Assembly (NCBI RefSeq): GCF_017873185.1
Contig: NZ_JAGGJX010000001.1
Span: 496,001 to 560,000 of the forward strand
From: Metaclostridioides mangenotii
GTDB taxonomy: Bacteria > Bacillota > Clostridia > Peptostreptococcales > Peptostreptococcaceae
Reading direction: 5' to 3'
DNA length: 64,000 nucleotides
In this document: positions 25,892 through 34,601 of the stretch, one piece after another
How positions within the stretch are numbered: position 1 is the stretch's first letter
Layout of the letters: the number at the start of each line of letters is the position of its first letter
The notes under the pieces: generated by a model
The model's database searches: none
Told to the model about the DNA's origin: nothing
The model's input: the letters and a program-made list of their open reading frames with translations, nothing else
Translations under genes and position numbers: made by a program

Positions 25892-26542
25892 TTAGGCTTT
25901 AATTTTCGATACAACTTCTGCAACAACTTTGTCAATCGATTTACCTGTAGTGTCTATTTCTAACGCATCATCTGCTTTAACCAGAGGTGCAAATTTTCTA
26001 TTCATATCCATTTTATCTCTATCAACTATATCTTTTATTATTTCGTCAAGGTTTACGTCATAACCTTTTTCTTTCATCTCTTTAAATCTTCTAGAGCCTC
26101 TTTCTTCAGGAGTAGCTACAATGTAAAATTTGTAATCGGCATTTGGAAATACTACTGATCCAATGTCTCTACCATCCAGTATCACTGAACTTTTTGATCC
26201 GATATTTCGTTGAACATTTACTAACAAATTTCTTACTTCTTTAATTTTTGATACTTTAGAGACATTGTTGCTCACATCTACTGTTCTGATTTCATCATTT
26301 ATTATTTTGTCGTCCAAGTAGATATTGTTATCTTTAAAATCTATATCTGTATTTTTTGCTAACTTTACTACTTCATCTGTATTTTCAACATCTATATTGT
26401 TTTTTAAGCATTTGTAAGTTATAGCTCTATACATTGCTCCAGTATCTATATAGTTTATACCAAGCTTATCTGCAATAATTTTAGCTATAGTGCTTTTGCC
26501 TGCTCCAGCAGGTCCATCTACAGCAATTACTAAATTATTCAT
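25892..26542 (-). CDS. cmk: Cytidylate kinase
   Basis: A 216-residue nucleoside monophosphate kinase that phosphorylates CMP and dCMP. The P-loop is GPAGAGKS near the N-terminus, followed by YIDTGAMYRA and LDGRDIGSVVFP, all diagnostic of Cmk. The start is at the ATG at 26542, with GAGGTG seven bases upstream; an in-frame TTG just upstream overlaps that ribosome binding site and is rejected. Second in the series flavoprotein-cmk-plsC-ispH. Confidence 0.96.
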   Translation of the reverse strand: MNNLVIAVDGPAGAGKSTIAKIIADKLGINYIDTGAMYRAITYKCLKNNIDVENTDEVVKLAKNTDIDFKDNNIYLDDKIINDEIRTVDVSNNVSKVSKIKEVRNLLVNVQRNIGSKSSVILDGRDIGSVVFPNADYKFYIVATPEERGSRRFKEMKEKGYDVNLDEIIKDIVDRDKMDMNRKFAPLVKADDALEIDTTGKSIDKVVAEVVSKIKA

Positions 26543-26566
26543 ACTAATACACCTCAATTTTTATTA

Positions 26567-27793
26567 TTAAACGCTTAAACCTGCTAAATATCCAGTAGAA
26601 AAAGCTATTTGTAAATTGTAACCACCAGTTTCTGCATCAATATCAATTAATTCTCCTGTAATATACAAGTCGTCTATTTTTTTAGATTTCATAGTAGATG
26701 AATCTATATCTTTTACAGAAACCCCTCCAGAAGTTACCATTGCAGTATTCAGACCAGTAGTACCGTCGCATACTAATTTCATATTCTTTATTTCTTCAAT
26801 AATCATCTGCTCTTCAGATTTTGTCATATCAGATGCTTTTTTATCTGATAGGTTTAATTTTATAATTATTTCCTTAGAGAAGTTTTGTGGTAAAATTTCT
26901 TTTAAATTATTTACTATATTCCTACTCGGTTGTTTTTTGATTACATTTATTATTTCTTCACCTGAAATCTCGGGAAGGAAATCAATAGTTAGCTCTACTT
27001 CATTTTCTTCTAATATCTTATTTATATATGAAGATACTTTTAGTATACATGGTCCTGTGATTCCAAAATGAGTAAATAACATATCTCCTACTTTGTGGAA
27101 TTTTTTCTTTTTCACCTTCCACATTACATCTACATTTTTCATGGATACTCCCTGTAGGTTTTTAATCCACTGATCTTTTATTTTAAGTGGCACTAAAGCT
27201 GGATATATTTTTTTGATATCGTGTCCGTACTTCGCTAATACACTGTACATAGAACCATCTGATCCTGTGTAAGTATAGCTCATACCACCTGTAGAGACAA
27301 TCACTTTGTCTGAGTAGATTTTTTCTCCTGAATCAAGTAAAACTCCTGTAACTTTAGAATTTTCTTCATTATTTTCTACTATAAAATCCTCTACTTTTTT
27401 GTTGTACATGATTTTAACTTTGTTATTTATAAGTATCTTATTTAAAGTATCTATCAATTCAACTGATTTATCATTTTTTGTATACACTTTAAAATCATTT
27501 TCTTCTTCAACCTTGTACTCAAGACTATTTTCTTCAAAAAACGAGATCAAATCCCTGTTTGTGAAAGTATAAAAACTACTGTACAAGAACTTTTTATTGG
27601 TAACTATTTTATCAAAAAAATCTTCTATTTCTCTGTAGTTTGTAAAATTACATCTTCCTCCACCTGTGGCCTTAAGTTTTCTACCGAGTTCTCCATTTCT
27701 CTCAAGTAAAACAACTTCATGACCATTTTTTGCAGCAGTTATGGCAGACATGATTCCAGACGGCCCACCACCTACAACTAATATTTTAGACAT
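26567..27793 (-). CDS. HI0933/BaiN-type FAD-binding oxidoreductase
   Basis: A 408-residue flavoprotein of the HI0933 family (also named aminoacetone oxidase family). The dinucleotide-binding motif GGGPSGIMSAITAA is at the N-terminus; KATGGGRCNFTN follows and the C-terminal TSGGVSVKDID and GELIDIDAETGGYNLQIAFSTG are family-specific. Biochemical role is poorly known; some relatives reduce bile-acid intermediates, which should not be assumed here. Always found near cmk in clostridia, which may reflect shared transcription rather than shared function. Confidence 0.87.
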   Translation of the reverse strand: MSKILVVGGGPSGIMSAITAAKNGHEVVLLERNGELGRKLKATGGGRCNFTNYREIEDFFDKIVTNKKFLYSSFYTFTNRDLISFFEENSLEYKVEEENDFKVYTKNDKSVELIDTLNKILINNKVKIMYNKKVEDFIVENNEENSKVTGVLLDSGEKIYSDKVIVSTGGMSYTYTGSDGSMYSVLAKYGHDIKKIYPALVPLKIKDQWIKNLQGVSMKNVDVMWKVKKKKFHKVGDMLFTHFGITGPCILKVSSYINKILEENEVELTIDFLPEISGEEIINVIKKQPSRNIVNNLKEILPQNFSKEIIIKLNLSDKKASDMTKSEEQMIIEEIKNMKLVCDGTTGLNTAMVTSGGVSVKDIDSSTMKSKKIDDLYITGELIDIDAETGGYNLQIAFSTGYLAGLSV

Positions 27794-27832
27794 AAAATTC
27801 TCCTCAAAATCTATTATTATAAAACTAAGTCT

Positions 27833-28474
27833 CTATTCTAAAGCTGAGTTGCTTATATTTGTATGATTTCTTAAATGACTTGTATCATTCATCTTTTCAA
27901 CAACTGGTCCATAATCTTTAAATTCTACAATATTAAGAGCCGTATTGTCCTGCTTAATTCTGTATACATTCTCCATCCCTGAGTTGAGGAAAGATAAAAG
28001 CATTACACGAAGCGTTATTGAATGCGTTATTAGTACGATGCGCTTATTATCGTATTTTTCATTTATTCCTTCAATAAATTTATCTACTCTTTCCTTGATT
28101 ATATGTAGGGTCTCACCACCAGGTATATTCACTAAATGTGGCTCATTTCTCCATGTATTATAAATCTCTGCATAGTCTTTTTGAATTTCCTTTATAAGTA
28201 GACCTTCCCAAACTCCAAATCCCATCTCTCTAAGACCATTAGTTTTCTCTACTTTCAATCCAAGTCTATTTCCCACTATTTCTGCTGTCTGAACTGCTCG
28301 TCCTAAATCACTTGTAAAAACATAATCTATATTGTGATCAACTAAACTCTCAGCTAGTTGTTTTGCTTGGCTTTCTCCACTTTCTGTTAAGTCAGAGTTA
28401 CCATGACCTTGAGTTTTTCCTTGTATATTCCAGTTTGTCTGTCCATGCCTTACTATATAAAATATATTTCCCAT
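27833..28474 (-). CDS. Histidine phosphatase family protein
   Basis: A 213-residue phosphoglycerate-mutase-like phosphatase. The catalytic RHGQTNWN is at 9-16 (His10), with the second Arg in TSDLGRAVQTAEI, the Glu in LREMGFGVWEG and the second His in ITHSITLRVML. Members include alpha-ribazole phosphatase (CobC) and broad-specificity phosphatases; no cobalamin genes are nearby, so the substrate is not assigned. First gene of the group that continues into the flavoprotein and cmk. Confidence 0.9.
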   Translation of the reverse strand: MGNIFYIVRHGQTNWNIQGKTQGHGNSDLTESGESQAKQLAESLVDHNIDYVFTSDLGRAVQTAEIVGNRLGLKVEKTNGLREMGFGVWEGLLIKEIQKDYAEIYNTWRNEPHLVNIPGGETLHIIKERVDKFIEGINEKYDNKRIVLITHSITLRVMLLSFLNSGMENVYRIKQDNTALNIVEFKDYGPVVEKMNDTSHLRNHTNISNSALE

Positions 28475-28584
28475 TATTTCCTCCCACTATTTAAATCAAT
28501 TTAAATAAAAATGTATTATTATTTAACACTTTATTATATCATAAAAGCAAGTTATAAAAAAACTAAGTCCTCGATGTTCTACAA

Positions 28585-28861
28585 TTAATTGTTCGATGCT
28601 TTAATTATCAAGAAATTTGGATTTAACATCAATCTATTGTAGTTATTAGGATCTTTTTCTTTAAAACTCACCTCTGGCCTCGGTTCTATACCAACCACCA
28701 GCACATCCAGCATCTAATATAGATTTTCCCGTTAATGATTCATCTAATAATTTCATCATAGCAGGTCTTTCATAATCGTAATTAAAAGGACTATCTTTTT
28801 CAAAATCTTTTTTATAAGAAAGATACAACTTATCATATGCTTTATTCATATTAAAACTCAA
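28585..28861 (-). pseudogene. SAM-dependent methyltransferase remnant with internal deletion
   Basis: The N-terminal 55 residues read like a class I methyltransferase, ending in motif I (SILDAGCAGGWY). Directly after, the frame runs into TEARGEF and a stop at 28661. In another frame the sequence continues as VSFKEKDPNNYNRLMLNPNF followed by LIIKAS and a stop at 28585, which is the typical C-terminal end of the same enzyme family. About 500 bases of the middle are missing, and the join shifts the frame. It is therefore a deleted gene, not a small ORF. Confidence 0.75.
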
Positions 28862-29067
28862 TAGCTCACCTCTTCTATTAATAATCTTTTTTTAGTTAGT
28901 AGAATTGTATTTACCAATACTTTTAAATAACATTAAAGGCATAATATAACTACCCTCAAAGCTTTATTATAACAGATATAGATAATTTTTTTGCAGTAGT
29001 TATATTATGTATCTAAAATATTTATTTAAGTTTATCATAAAGAACGATATTGAAACTAAGCACATAT

Positions 29068-29102
29068 AGACAATCTGTTATATATATTATATAATATATA
29101 TA
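29068..29102 (+). promoter_or_regulatory. Promoter with overlapping perfect palindrome before the gntR-like gene
   Basis: TAGACA (29068-29073) and TATAAT (29091-29096) are separated by 17 bases. A 22-base perfect palindrome made of AT alternations, centred on TTATATAA, covers 29081-29102 and so overlaps the -10 box. This is a likely autoregulatory operator for the GntR protein encoded next, although AT-alternating sequence is prone to chance symmetry. Confidence 0.6.
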
Positions 29103-29129
29103 CATAAATTTTAAATCGGAGGTGATAAA

Positions 29130-29519
29130 ATGATTTTAGAATTAGATTTTAATAGCGATACCTCCATATACTTACAAATTAAGAATAAAATTATTAAAGG
29201 TATTGCTTCTGGTAATCTAAAAGTTAATGAATCTCTGCCTTCTGTAAGGGTAATGGCAGAAAACATTGGGGTTAACCTTCATACTGTTAATAAATCGTAT
29301 AATGAACTTAAAAGTGAGGGATATTTAAATATAGATCGAAGAAAAGGAGCTATCGTCGCGGATCTACCATTAAAGAAAGACAATCCTACTATGAATAATA
29401 ACAAACAAGATTTAGAGCTCTTGATAGCCAAATCTTATCTCTCTGGTATAAGTAAAGAGGAATTTTTGTCTTTATCTGACAAATTTTATAATAACTGCGG
29501 GGTGAAAAGATATGAATAA
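29130..29519 (+). CDS. GntR family regulator, YtrA subfamily
   Basis: A 129-residue regulator consisting of a GntR winged helix (about 8-75: SIYLQIKNKIIKGIASGNLK, LPSVRVMAENIGVNLHTVNK, then GAIVADLP) plus a short C-terminal helical tail, as in YtrA-type proteins. GGAGG precedes the ATG. The stop overlaps the next gene by eight bases, so the two are translationally coupled. YtrA-type proteins usually control an adjacent transporter or membrane protein, and here the partner is the DUF1648/DUF5808 membrane protein. Confidence 0.92.
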   Translation: MILELDFNSDTSIYLQIKNKIIKGIASGNLKVNESLPSVRVMAENIGVNLHTVNKSYNELKSEGYLNIDRRKGAIVADLPLKKDNPTMNNNKQDLELLIAKSYLSGISKEEFLSLSDKFYNNCGVKRYE

Positions 29520-30615
29520 TGGATTAAATATAGGAATTCTATTATTTACTCTTACTTTAATGTACTTGATGTTTTTATTTATGACAAAACTTACATCAAA
29601 AAAACATTTCTATGGAATTATGATAGATCAAAAGTACAAAGATTTAAATGAATTAAAAGCTTTAGACCAAAATTTTAAAAAGCTGCTTACTCTAAGTTAC
29701 TTCTTTACAATAGCTCTTTCCTATGTTCTTATTTTAAGAATTAGTAGTGATAGTATAGTTCTATCTGTTCCAATCCTTTTATTTTTAGTTTTTGAAACAG
29801 TTATATATATAAAAACTCATACTTCTGCTAAGAACCTAAAAAATAAATTAAAAGATAATTTAGAACCATCTAAAATAGTTGCAATGGTTGATACAAGCGT
29901 ACTTTCTGAAAGAAATAAAATAATAAATAAATTTAAGATATACTTTGCTGTTAACTTTATTTTAATTGTAATCTTTACTATTTACTCAATTGCAAACTAC
30001 AACAGTACGCTCGAATTAATCCCTATACATTGGAATTTCAACGGTGTAGCAGATGGATTTGTAGAAAATACTTTTAGAAACTTTTTATTGCAAATCGGGC
30101 TATTATTATTTATTGTACTAATTTTAACCTTAATGTCTATTTCAACTATGAAGTCAAGAATTAAAATAGACACTGAAGATATAGTTTCAAGCAAAAAAGT
30201 AACTTTAAAGTTTTTAAATTACCTTGGCTATTCATTCTTGGGACTTATAATCTCTTTAAGTATAATATATATAAATTCAGTATATTCAATCATAAATGGC
30301 ACTGATATAAATTTCTATATTTATATTATTAGTACTGTTCTAATGATTTTATCTGCCATATTACTGATAGTACAATTTGTTAAATCATCAAACCTTAAAT
30401 CTAGTTCATCTTTTACGCCTGATGACAAAGAAGAAAATTGGATATTTGGTCTTGTATACTATAATAAAAATGATCCTTCATTAATGATTCCAAAAAGATT
30501 CGGAGTTGGTTGGACTATCAACGCAGCTAATCCTATAGGTAAGATTATATATATAGGGATAGCATTATTGCTGATATACGCTGTCTTCGATATTGTCAAA
30601 AGTATCAAATCTTAA
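29512..30615 (+). CDS. DUF1648/DUF5808 membrane protein
   Basis: A 367-residue multi-pass protein with about eight hydrophobic segments. The DUF1648 motif PIHWNFNGVADGF lies near residue 170 and the C-terminal DUF5808 segment reads WIFGLVYYNKNDPSLMIPKR followed by GVGWTINAANP. DUF1648 proteins resemble the SdpI immunity protein and often occur with small HTH regulators, as here. No toxin gene is next to it. Function as an immunity or envelope-stress protein is inference. A strong bidirectional terminator follows. Confidence 0.8.
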   Translation: MNNGLNIGILLFTLTLMYLMFLFMTKLTSKKHFYGIMIDQKYKDLNELKALDQNFKKLLTLSYFFTIALSYVLILRISSDSIVLSVPILLFLVFETVIYIKTHTSAKNLKNKLKDNLEPSKIVAMVDTSVLSERNKIINKFKIYFAVNFILIVIFTIYSIANYNSTLELIPIHWNFNGVADGFVENTFRNFLLQIGLLLFIVLILTLMSISTMKSRIKIDTEDIVSSKKVTLKFLNYLGYSFLGLIISLSIIYINSVYSIINGTDINFYIYIISTVLMILSAILLIVQFVKSSNLKSSSSFTPDDKEENWIFGLVYYNKNDPSLMIPKRFGVGWTINAANPIGKIIYIGIALLLIYAVFDIVKSIKS

Positions 30616-30661
30616 CCGTATATCTAATACTTTTATTATTTAACAATTAAATGGTTTAAAT

Positions 30662-30702
30662 AAAAATCAGGTTAATAGCTAAAAGCTACAACCTGATTTT
30701 TT
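30662..30702. terminator. Bidirectional terminator between convergent genes
   Basis: AAAAATCAGGTT and AACCTGATTTTT flank a 16-base loop that itself contains AGCT symmetry. T-runs on both strands serve the membrane protein gene (+) and the MBL-fold gene (-). Confidence 0.88.
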
Positions 30703-30723
30703 AAATTATTTAATTAAGTTCGA

Positions 30724-31617
30724 TTATTTCACTTTGTTTATAAGCATCTCGCCTTCTTCAAAAATATACTCTACTCTATTGTTTTCATATAAATAGGTAA
30801 TATACGATCTTATAGTGCTTCCAAGCAACACATATTGATTTGCATCAAGCTTTATAGAATACAGCTTACAGACTCTTGCAAGTACTCCATCAATTGTAAG
30901 TGGATCAACACATATATCTTCTATGTTATTTAATATTTCATTCATTTTTTCTCTATTTACGTTTATTAGATCTTTTATATCTTCCATATGTACATAATGA
31001 CTTGGAACATAATATGAAGCTTCTAGATCCTCAAGTTTATCTAGCGTCTTAAACTGAGATTCTATATCCAATAAATAAAATAAGTGGTATTTTTCGATTA
31101 TATTTTGCGGCATCAAACTATCGCCAATAAATACTACATCGTCTGGAGTTCTTATCCCTATCATTTCAAAGTAGTGACCAGGCAGTGATATAGCTTCAAA
31201 ATCTGTGTCTAGTATTTTCCCATCCGCCTCTATAATATGATCTACTTTACTCTCTTTAGCAAGTAGAAACTTATTTCTTAGCGCCTTGCTTGGATTCCCT
31301 CCGTATAAAAACGATGATTCAAGTATAGGATCTTCTGTAAAATAAGATTCTAATTTAGTCGTTGCAACTTCACAATTTGTTTGATTTTTAAAATAAGAAT
31401 TTCCACCTATGTGATCGGCATTAGAATGAGTGTTTATAATTAATTTTACTTTAAGATTATTCTCTTCCAAAAGCCTAAGTATTTTTCTAGAAGTGTCTTT
31501 ATTGTTCCCACTGTCTACTAAAATAGCATCGCCATTATCTACATACACTCCTACAATCGTAGGAAGTGGAATATAATATGTATTTCCCTTTATATGTTCT
31601 AAAGTCAAACTAGCCAT
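30724..31617 (-). CDS. MBL-fold metallo-hydrolase with variant metal motif
   Basis: A 297-residue metallo-beta-lactamase fold protein. The normal HxHxDH motif is HSNADH at 64-69, with Asn66 in the second metal-ligand position; the later ligands GHYFEMIG and GDSLMP are present. The substitution suggests altered or single-metal chemistry. The C-terminal third (about 200-297) resembles the winged-helix-like tail found in several uncharacterised MBL proteins. The start is set at the ATG at 31617, eight bases after GAGG; earlier in-frame GTG and ATG codons overlap that site. Reaction unknown. Confidence 0.8.
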   Translation of the reverse strand: MASLTLEHIKGNTYYIPLPTIVGVYVDNGDAILVDSGNNKDTSRKILRLLEENNLKVKLIINTHSNADHIGGNSYFKNQTNCEVATTKLESYFTEDPILESSFLYGGNPSKALRNKFLLAKESKVDHIIEADGKILDTDFEAISLPGHYFEMIGIRTPDDVVFIGDSLMPQNIIEKYHLFYLLDIESQFKTLDKLEDLEASYYVPSHYVHMEDIKDLINVNREKMNEILNNIEDICVDPLTIDGVLARVCKLYSIKLDANQYVLLGSTIRSYITYLYENNRVEYIFEEGEMLINKVK

Positions 31618-31720
31618 ATTCATCACCTCTGATATTGTATATTTAATACTGAATCATTCTATTATAACTTATTTAATATGCAAATTCCACTAATTATCAG
31701 AAAATTTGTGTAAAAGTAAA

Positions 31721-31831
31721 TTATTTAAATACATACTCTTCCAACTCTTCATCATTTAGTGTTTCTGCTATTTCTTCTATCATATTTATAATTTCAGTTT
31801 TTAGTTCTTCAGTTTCATTTGTTGTATTCAT
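31721..31831 (-). CDS. Small acidic peptide, 36 residues
   Basis: An ATG preceded by GGAGG at a five-base distance opens a 36-residue frame that begins MNTTNETEELKTEIINMIEE and ends EELEEYVFK. It is strongly acidic and predicted helical. The good ribosome binding site and its own stop make translation plausible. It lies about 100 bases upstream of the MBL-fold gene on the same strand. I recognise no family; a leader, regulatory or precursor peptide are all possible. Confidence 0.5.
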   Translation of the reverse strand: MNTTNETEELKTEIINMIEEIAETLNDEELEEYVFK

Positions 31832-31916
31832 TTATTCCTCCGATGTTTTTGTTTTCATTATATCGTATATATTGTTTAACGTCGGATTAATGGATTAGCA
31901 TCCAGATCTTTTTACG

Positions 31917-32051
31917 TTATCTGAATGCAGTAGAATATATTACATGATCATCGATAGGATTAATATGTGATAACTCAGTATCTACTAGAGCAATGCCTCT
32001 TTGAACTGCATAATGTCCGAATCTATATTTAAGTTTATCTATAAATGTCAT
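31917..32051 (-). other. 44-residue ORF without ribosome binding site, probable gene remnant
   Basis: The frame begins MTFIDKLKYRFGHYAVQRGI and ends YSTAFR. The N-terminal FIDKLKYRFGHYAV pattern looks like the start of a larger protein, faintly rhomboid-like, but no membrane part follows and no Shine-Dalgarno precedes it. The rest of 31832-32354 shows no other coding signal. Confidence 0.25.
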
Positions 32052-32354
32052 TTGATAAGCGTTTTATTGACATGTAAAGGTATGAGAAAATAGATGAGAT
32101 ACATAATTAGAATTAGATAAATTACAAGCACGTACCCCAAGTTTTCTAACTGGCACAAAAAGGGTAATGATGTGCCTCAATTTCTTGTCCTACGATTAGC
32201 ATAATTTACTTAAAATCGGGTAGTTTCAAATGTTCGGAAATTAAAAATAAATTACAATAACTTCAAATTTATAATACTTTTATATTTATTGAATATAATG
32301 TTATAACGAAAAGTTTATAGAGGAATACATAAATATAAATTTAGGAGGATTATT

Positions 32355-33548
32355 ATGAAACTAGTCGTATTAGGTGGAGCAGGTTCTCAAGCACTTTATG
32401 GCATTAAGGATTTAATTAATCATAGTAGTATTTTTGACGAGGTAATAATTTCATCTCGTAATCTTGAAAAAAATAAGAAAATTGTAGAAAATCTTAACTC
32501 ACCAATAGTGAAAGCAGCAGAAGTTGATGTTTCTGACGAAGATGCATTATACGAACTTATAAAGGATTGTGATGTAGTTGCTAACTGTACAGGTCCTTAT
32601 CATATTTTTGCATATAAGATTATTGAAACTACAATTAAAGCTGGCAAACACTATATTGATTTCTGCGATGACATCGAAGCATTTAATAAAATATTTGAAT
32701 CAGACTTGCCAAAGAAAGCCGAAGAAAAAGGTCTTAGTATGATAATGGGTCTGGGTGCTAGCCCAGGATTTCTATCAGTACTAGCATGTAGTGCAGAACA
32801 ACGTTATTTTGACTCAGTAAACGAAGCTATATTTTACTTTGCATGTGATGAGAAAGAACCAGGTGGTCCTGCAGTACTTGGACATATGTTAGAATGTGTA
32901 CATAATGCTCCATACATTAAAAATGGAGTGAAATTGAATGAACCTTCATTCCGTGAAGAATGGGATTTCGACTTTGGAAAACCTTATGGTATTCGTAAAG
33001 TTACTAGAATAGGTCATCCTGAAGTATTTACATTCCCTAGATACTCATCAGGAATTCAAAACGTATCAGTAAGATTCAGCCTTGAACCAGCCTCAGCATA
33101 CGAAGGTTTTAAAGAACTAAGCTTAGCAGGTCTTACATCAAATTATCCACTCAACATCAATGGTAATCCTGTATCACCTCGTGATTTTGCACTAGCTGTA
33201 TTATTAAAACAAAAATCTAATCAACCAGTAATGACAGAAGAGGAACTTAAGGAATTTTTAAAGGGAGTTACCGCTTGTGCAGCCACAGAGCTACACGGTA
33301 AAAAAGATGGTAAAAACATCTCTTATATAGGAAGAGTAGCAGGAAATATGGCTCCACTTACAGCAATACCACTAATCATCGGCGCTGAAATGTTAGGTAA
33401 AGGTGAAATAACTAAAAAAGGTATTATGGTTGCTGAAGAGGCAATAGAAAATGCAGATAAATTTGTGAAAGAAACAGTAAATAGAATCCGCAAAGATGGG
33501 TTTGGATTTAATGTTACCGAAGAACTTACTGTTAAAGAAATGTATTAA
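32355..33548 (+). CDS. Saccharopine dehydrogenase family protein
   Basis: A 397-residue NAD(P)-dependent enzyme-like protein. The N-terminal Rossmann motif is VVLGGAGSQALYGI; VANCTGPYHIFAYKIIETTI and HYIDFCDD follow as in saccharopine dehydrogenase (C-N bond-forming) proteins, and the C-terminal half (about 130-390) is the catalytic alpha/beta domain. Similar proteins include lysine-pathway saccharopine reductases, carboxynorspermidine dehydrogenase and unassigned oxidoreductases; no lysine catabolism or polyamine gene is adjacent, so the substrate is open. AGGAGG precedes the ATG, and a terminator follows about 100 bases after the stop. Confidence 0.86.
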   Translation: MKLVVLGGAGSQALYGIKDLINHSSIFDEVIISSRNLEKNKKIVENLNSPIVKAAEVDVSDEDALYELIKDCDVVANCTGPYHIFAYKIIETTIKAGKHYIDFCDDIEAFNKIFESDLPKKAEEKGLSMIMGLGASPGFLSVLACSAEQRYFDSVNEAIFYFACDEKEPGGPAVLGHMLECVHNAPYIKNGVKLNEPSFREEWDFDFGKPYGIRKVTRIGHPEVFTFPRYSSGIQNVSVRFSLEPASAYEGFKELSLAGLTSNYPLNINGNPVSPRDFALAVLLKQKSNQPVMTEEELKEFLKGVTACAATELHGKKDGKNISYIGRVAGNMAPLTAIPLIIGAEMLGKGEITKKGIMVAEEAIENADKFVKETVNRIRKDGFGFNVTEELTVKEMY

Positions 33549-33643
33549 TAAAACTTAAAAATTTATACTTTCTTCATAATGTTCAAGATGTTGCACTTAT
33601 TGCAGAGACTAAATTTAATAATGTTAATTGATGTAAATAATAG

Positions 33644-33671
33644 AAGGGTAGCAATTTTAGCTACCCTTTTT
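33644..33671 (+). terminator. Terminator after the saccharopine dehydrogenase-like gene
   Basis: GGGTAGC and GCTACCC flank a 7-base loop and are followed by TTTTT. It also marks the edge of the decayed region that begins at 33673. Confidence 0.85.
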
Positions 33672-33672
33672 A

Positions 33673-34555
33673 CTATTCTCTACACTCTGTTGGTAATTTA
33701 TCATCTCTTATATCTCCTAAAACTGGCTGTCTTAAACTCCCTTTGTCATTCGGCATATACTCAAAAGTACAAACAAGTTTCGATTTTAACCATACAGCAT
33801 CCTAATTATTACCACTAGGTACGTAATTAATCGGTGGCGCCAATCCCTTCTTTTTATATTTATACTGATTAAGTTTTCTAAGGCTCACACTTAAAGCATA
33901 TCTGTAAAATAACAGAATCCAATCCAAATTACTATGAGAATTATTACAATAAAGAAAATGTAAATAAAACATGTTAAAGCACATAATGCCCAAGTTATTA
34001 TTTTTGAAAAAATACTGCAATGATAAGTCTCTAATAAATATTTTAATACTTTTTTTATACAAAAATTTATAAACATATAAATAACCATAAATATAAAAAA
34101 ATAAATCACACCAGTAATAAGTGTCTTTTTAAAATTTAAAATATCTTCAATTATAGATATAATAATAGAAGCTGGTATAAAAGTTAATGCAAATTCTATT
34201 GAATCATTTTTATTACAGAAAAAAGAATATATTGTTTTTCTTTTTTTTGAAAAAGTTAACTTATTTCTCATTAAATAATCGGTACTCAGTTTTTAAATAA
34301 TTTAAATAAAGCACCTTGCCCCCTAACTGACTGTCTGTCTGGTAAAATCATAATTCAACTAAGATGATATCGATTGAGTTAATAACTATTTTATTATAAC
34401 AATGTATTAAAAAAATAACTTAAAAAATGTGTCGAAAAGAGTTTTTATTTTCAAAATTAAAAATAGAATAGCAACTAAGCAACTATTAAATTCGCAACCT
34501 CTTGCATCTCCGCTATTAACATTGGCTTAATTCCATTTTCATCGAATATGTCCAT
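33673..34555 (-). pseudogene. ATP-dependent DNA ligase remnant, both ends kept, middle replaced
   Basis: An ATG at 34555 with AGGAGG upstream opens MDIFDENGIKPMLIAEMQE, which matches the beginning of clostridial ATP-dependent ligases, then stops at 34475 without reaching the catalytic KxDG. Near the other end, on the same strand, the sequence reads KLVCTFEYMPNDKGSLRQPV then GDIRDDKLPTECRE and a stop at 33673, the typical ligase C-terminus; an in-frame TAG at 33802 interrupts it. The distance from start to final stop, 883 bases, is about the size of a whole ligase gene. The interior instead holds an unrelated membrane-protein ORF. The gene is dead as a ligase. Confidence 0.65.
33891..34271 (-). 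CDS. Hypothetical membrane protein inside the ligase remnant
   Basis: A 126-residue frame beginning MRNKLTFSKKRKTIYSFFCN with a basic N-terminus and three hydrophobic segments (about 28-46, 50-70 and 85-120). The TATAATAAAAT box about 110 bases upstream could be a promoter, but no clear Shine-Dalgarno precedes the ATG. It lies within the interval where the middle of the ligase should be. I recognise no family. It may be a lysogenic-conversion or moron-type gene, or a fortuitous AT-rich frame. Confidence 0.4.
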   Translation of the reverse strand: MRNKLTFSKKRKTIYSFFCNKNDSIEFALTFIPASIIISIIEDILNFKKTLITGVIYFFIFMVIYMFINFCIKKVLKYLLETYHCSIFSKIITWALCALTCFIYIFFIVIILIVIWIGFCYFTDML

Positions 34556-34601
34556 ACTATCAACCTCCTATGGATCATAATATCCATATAATCACCCCCT
34601 T

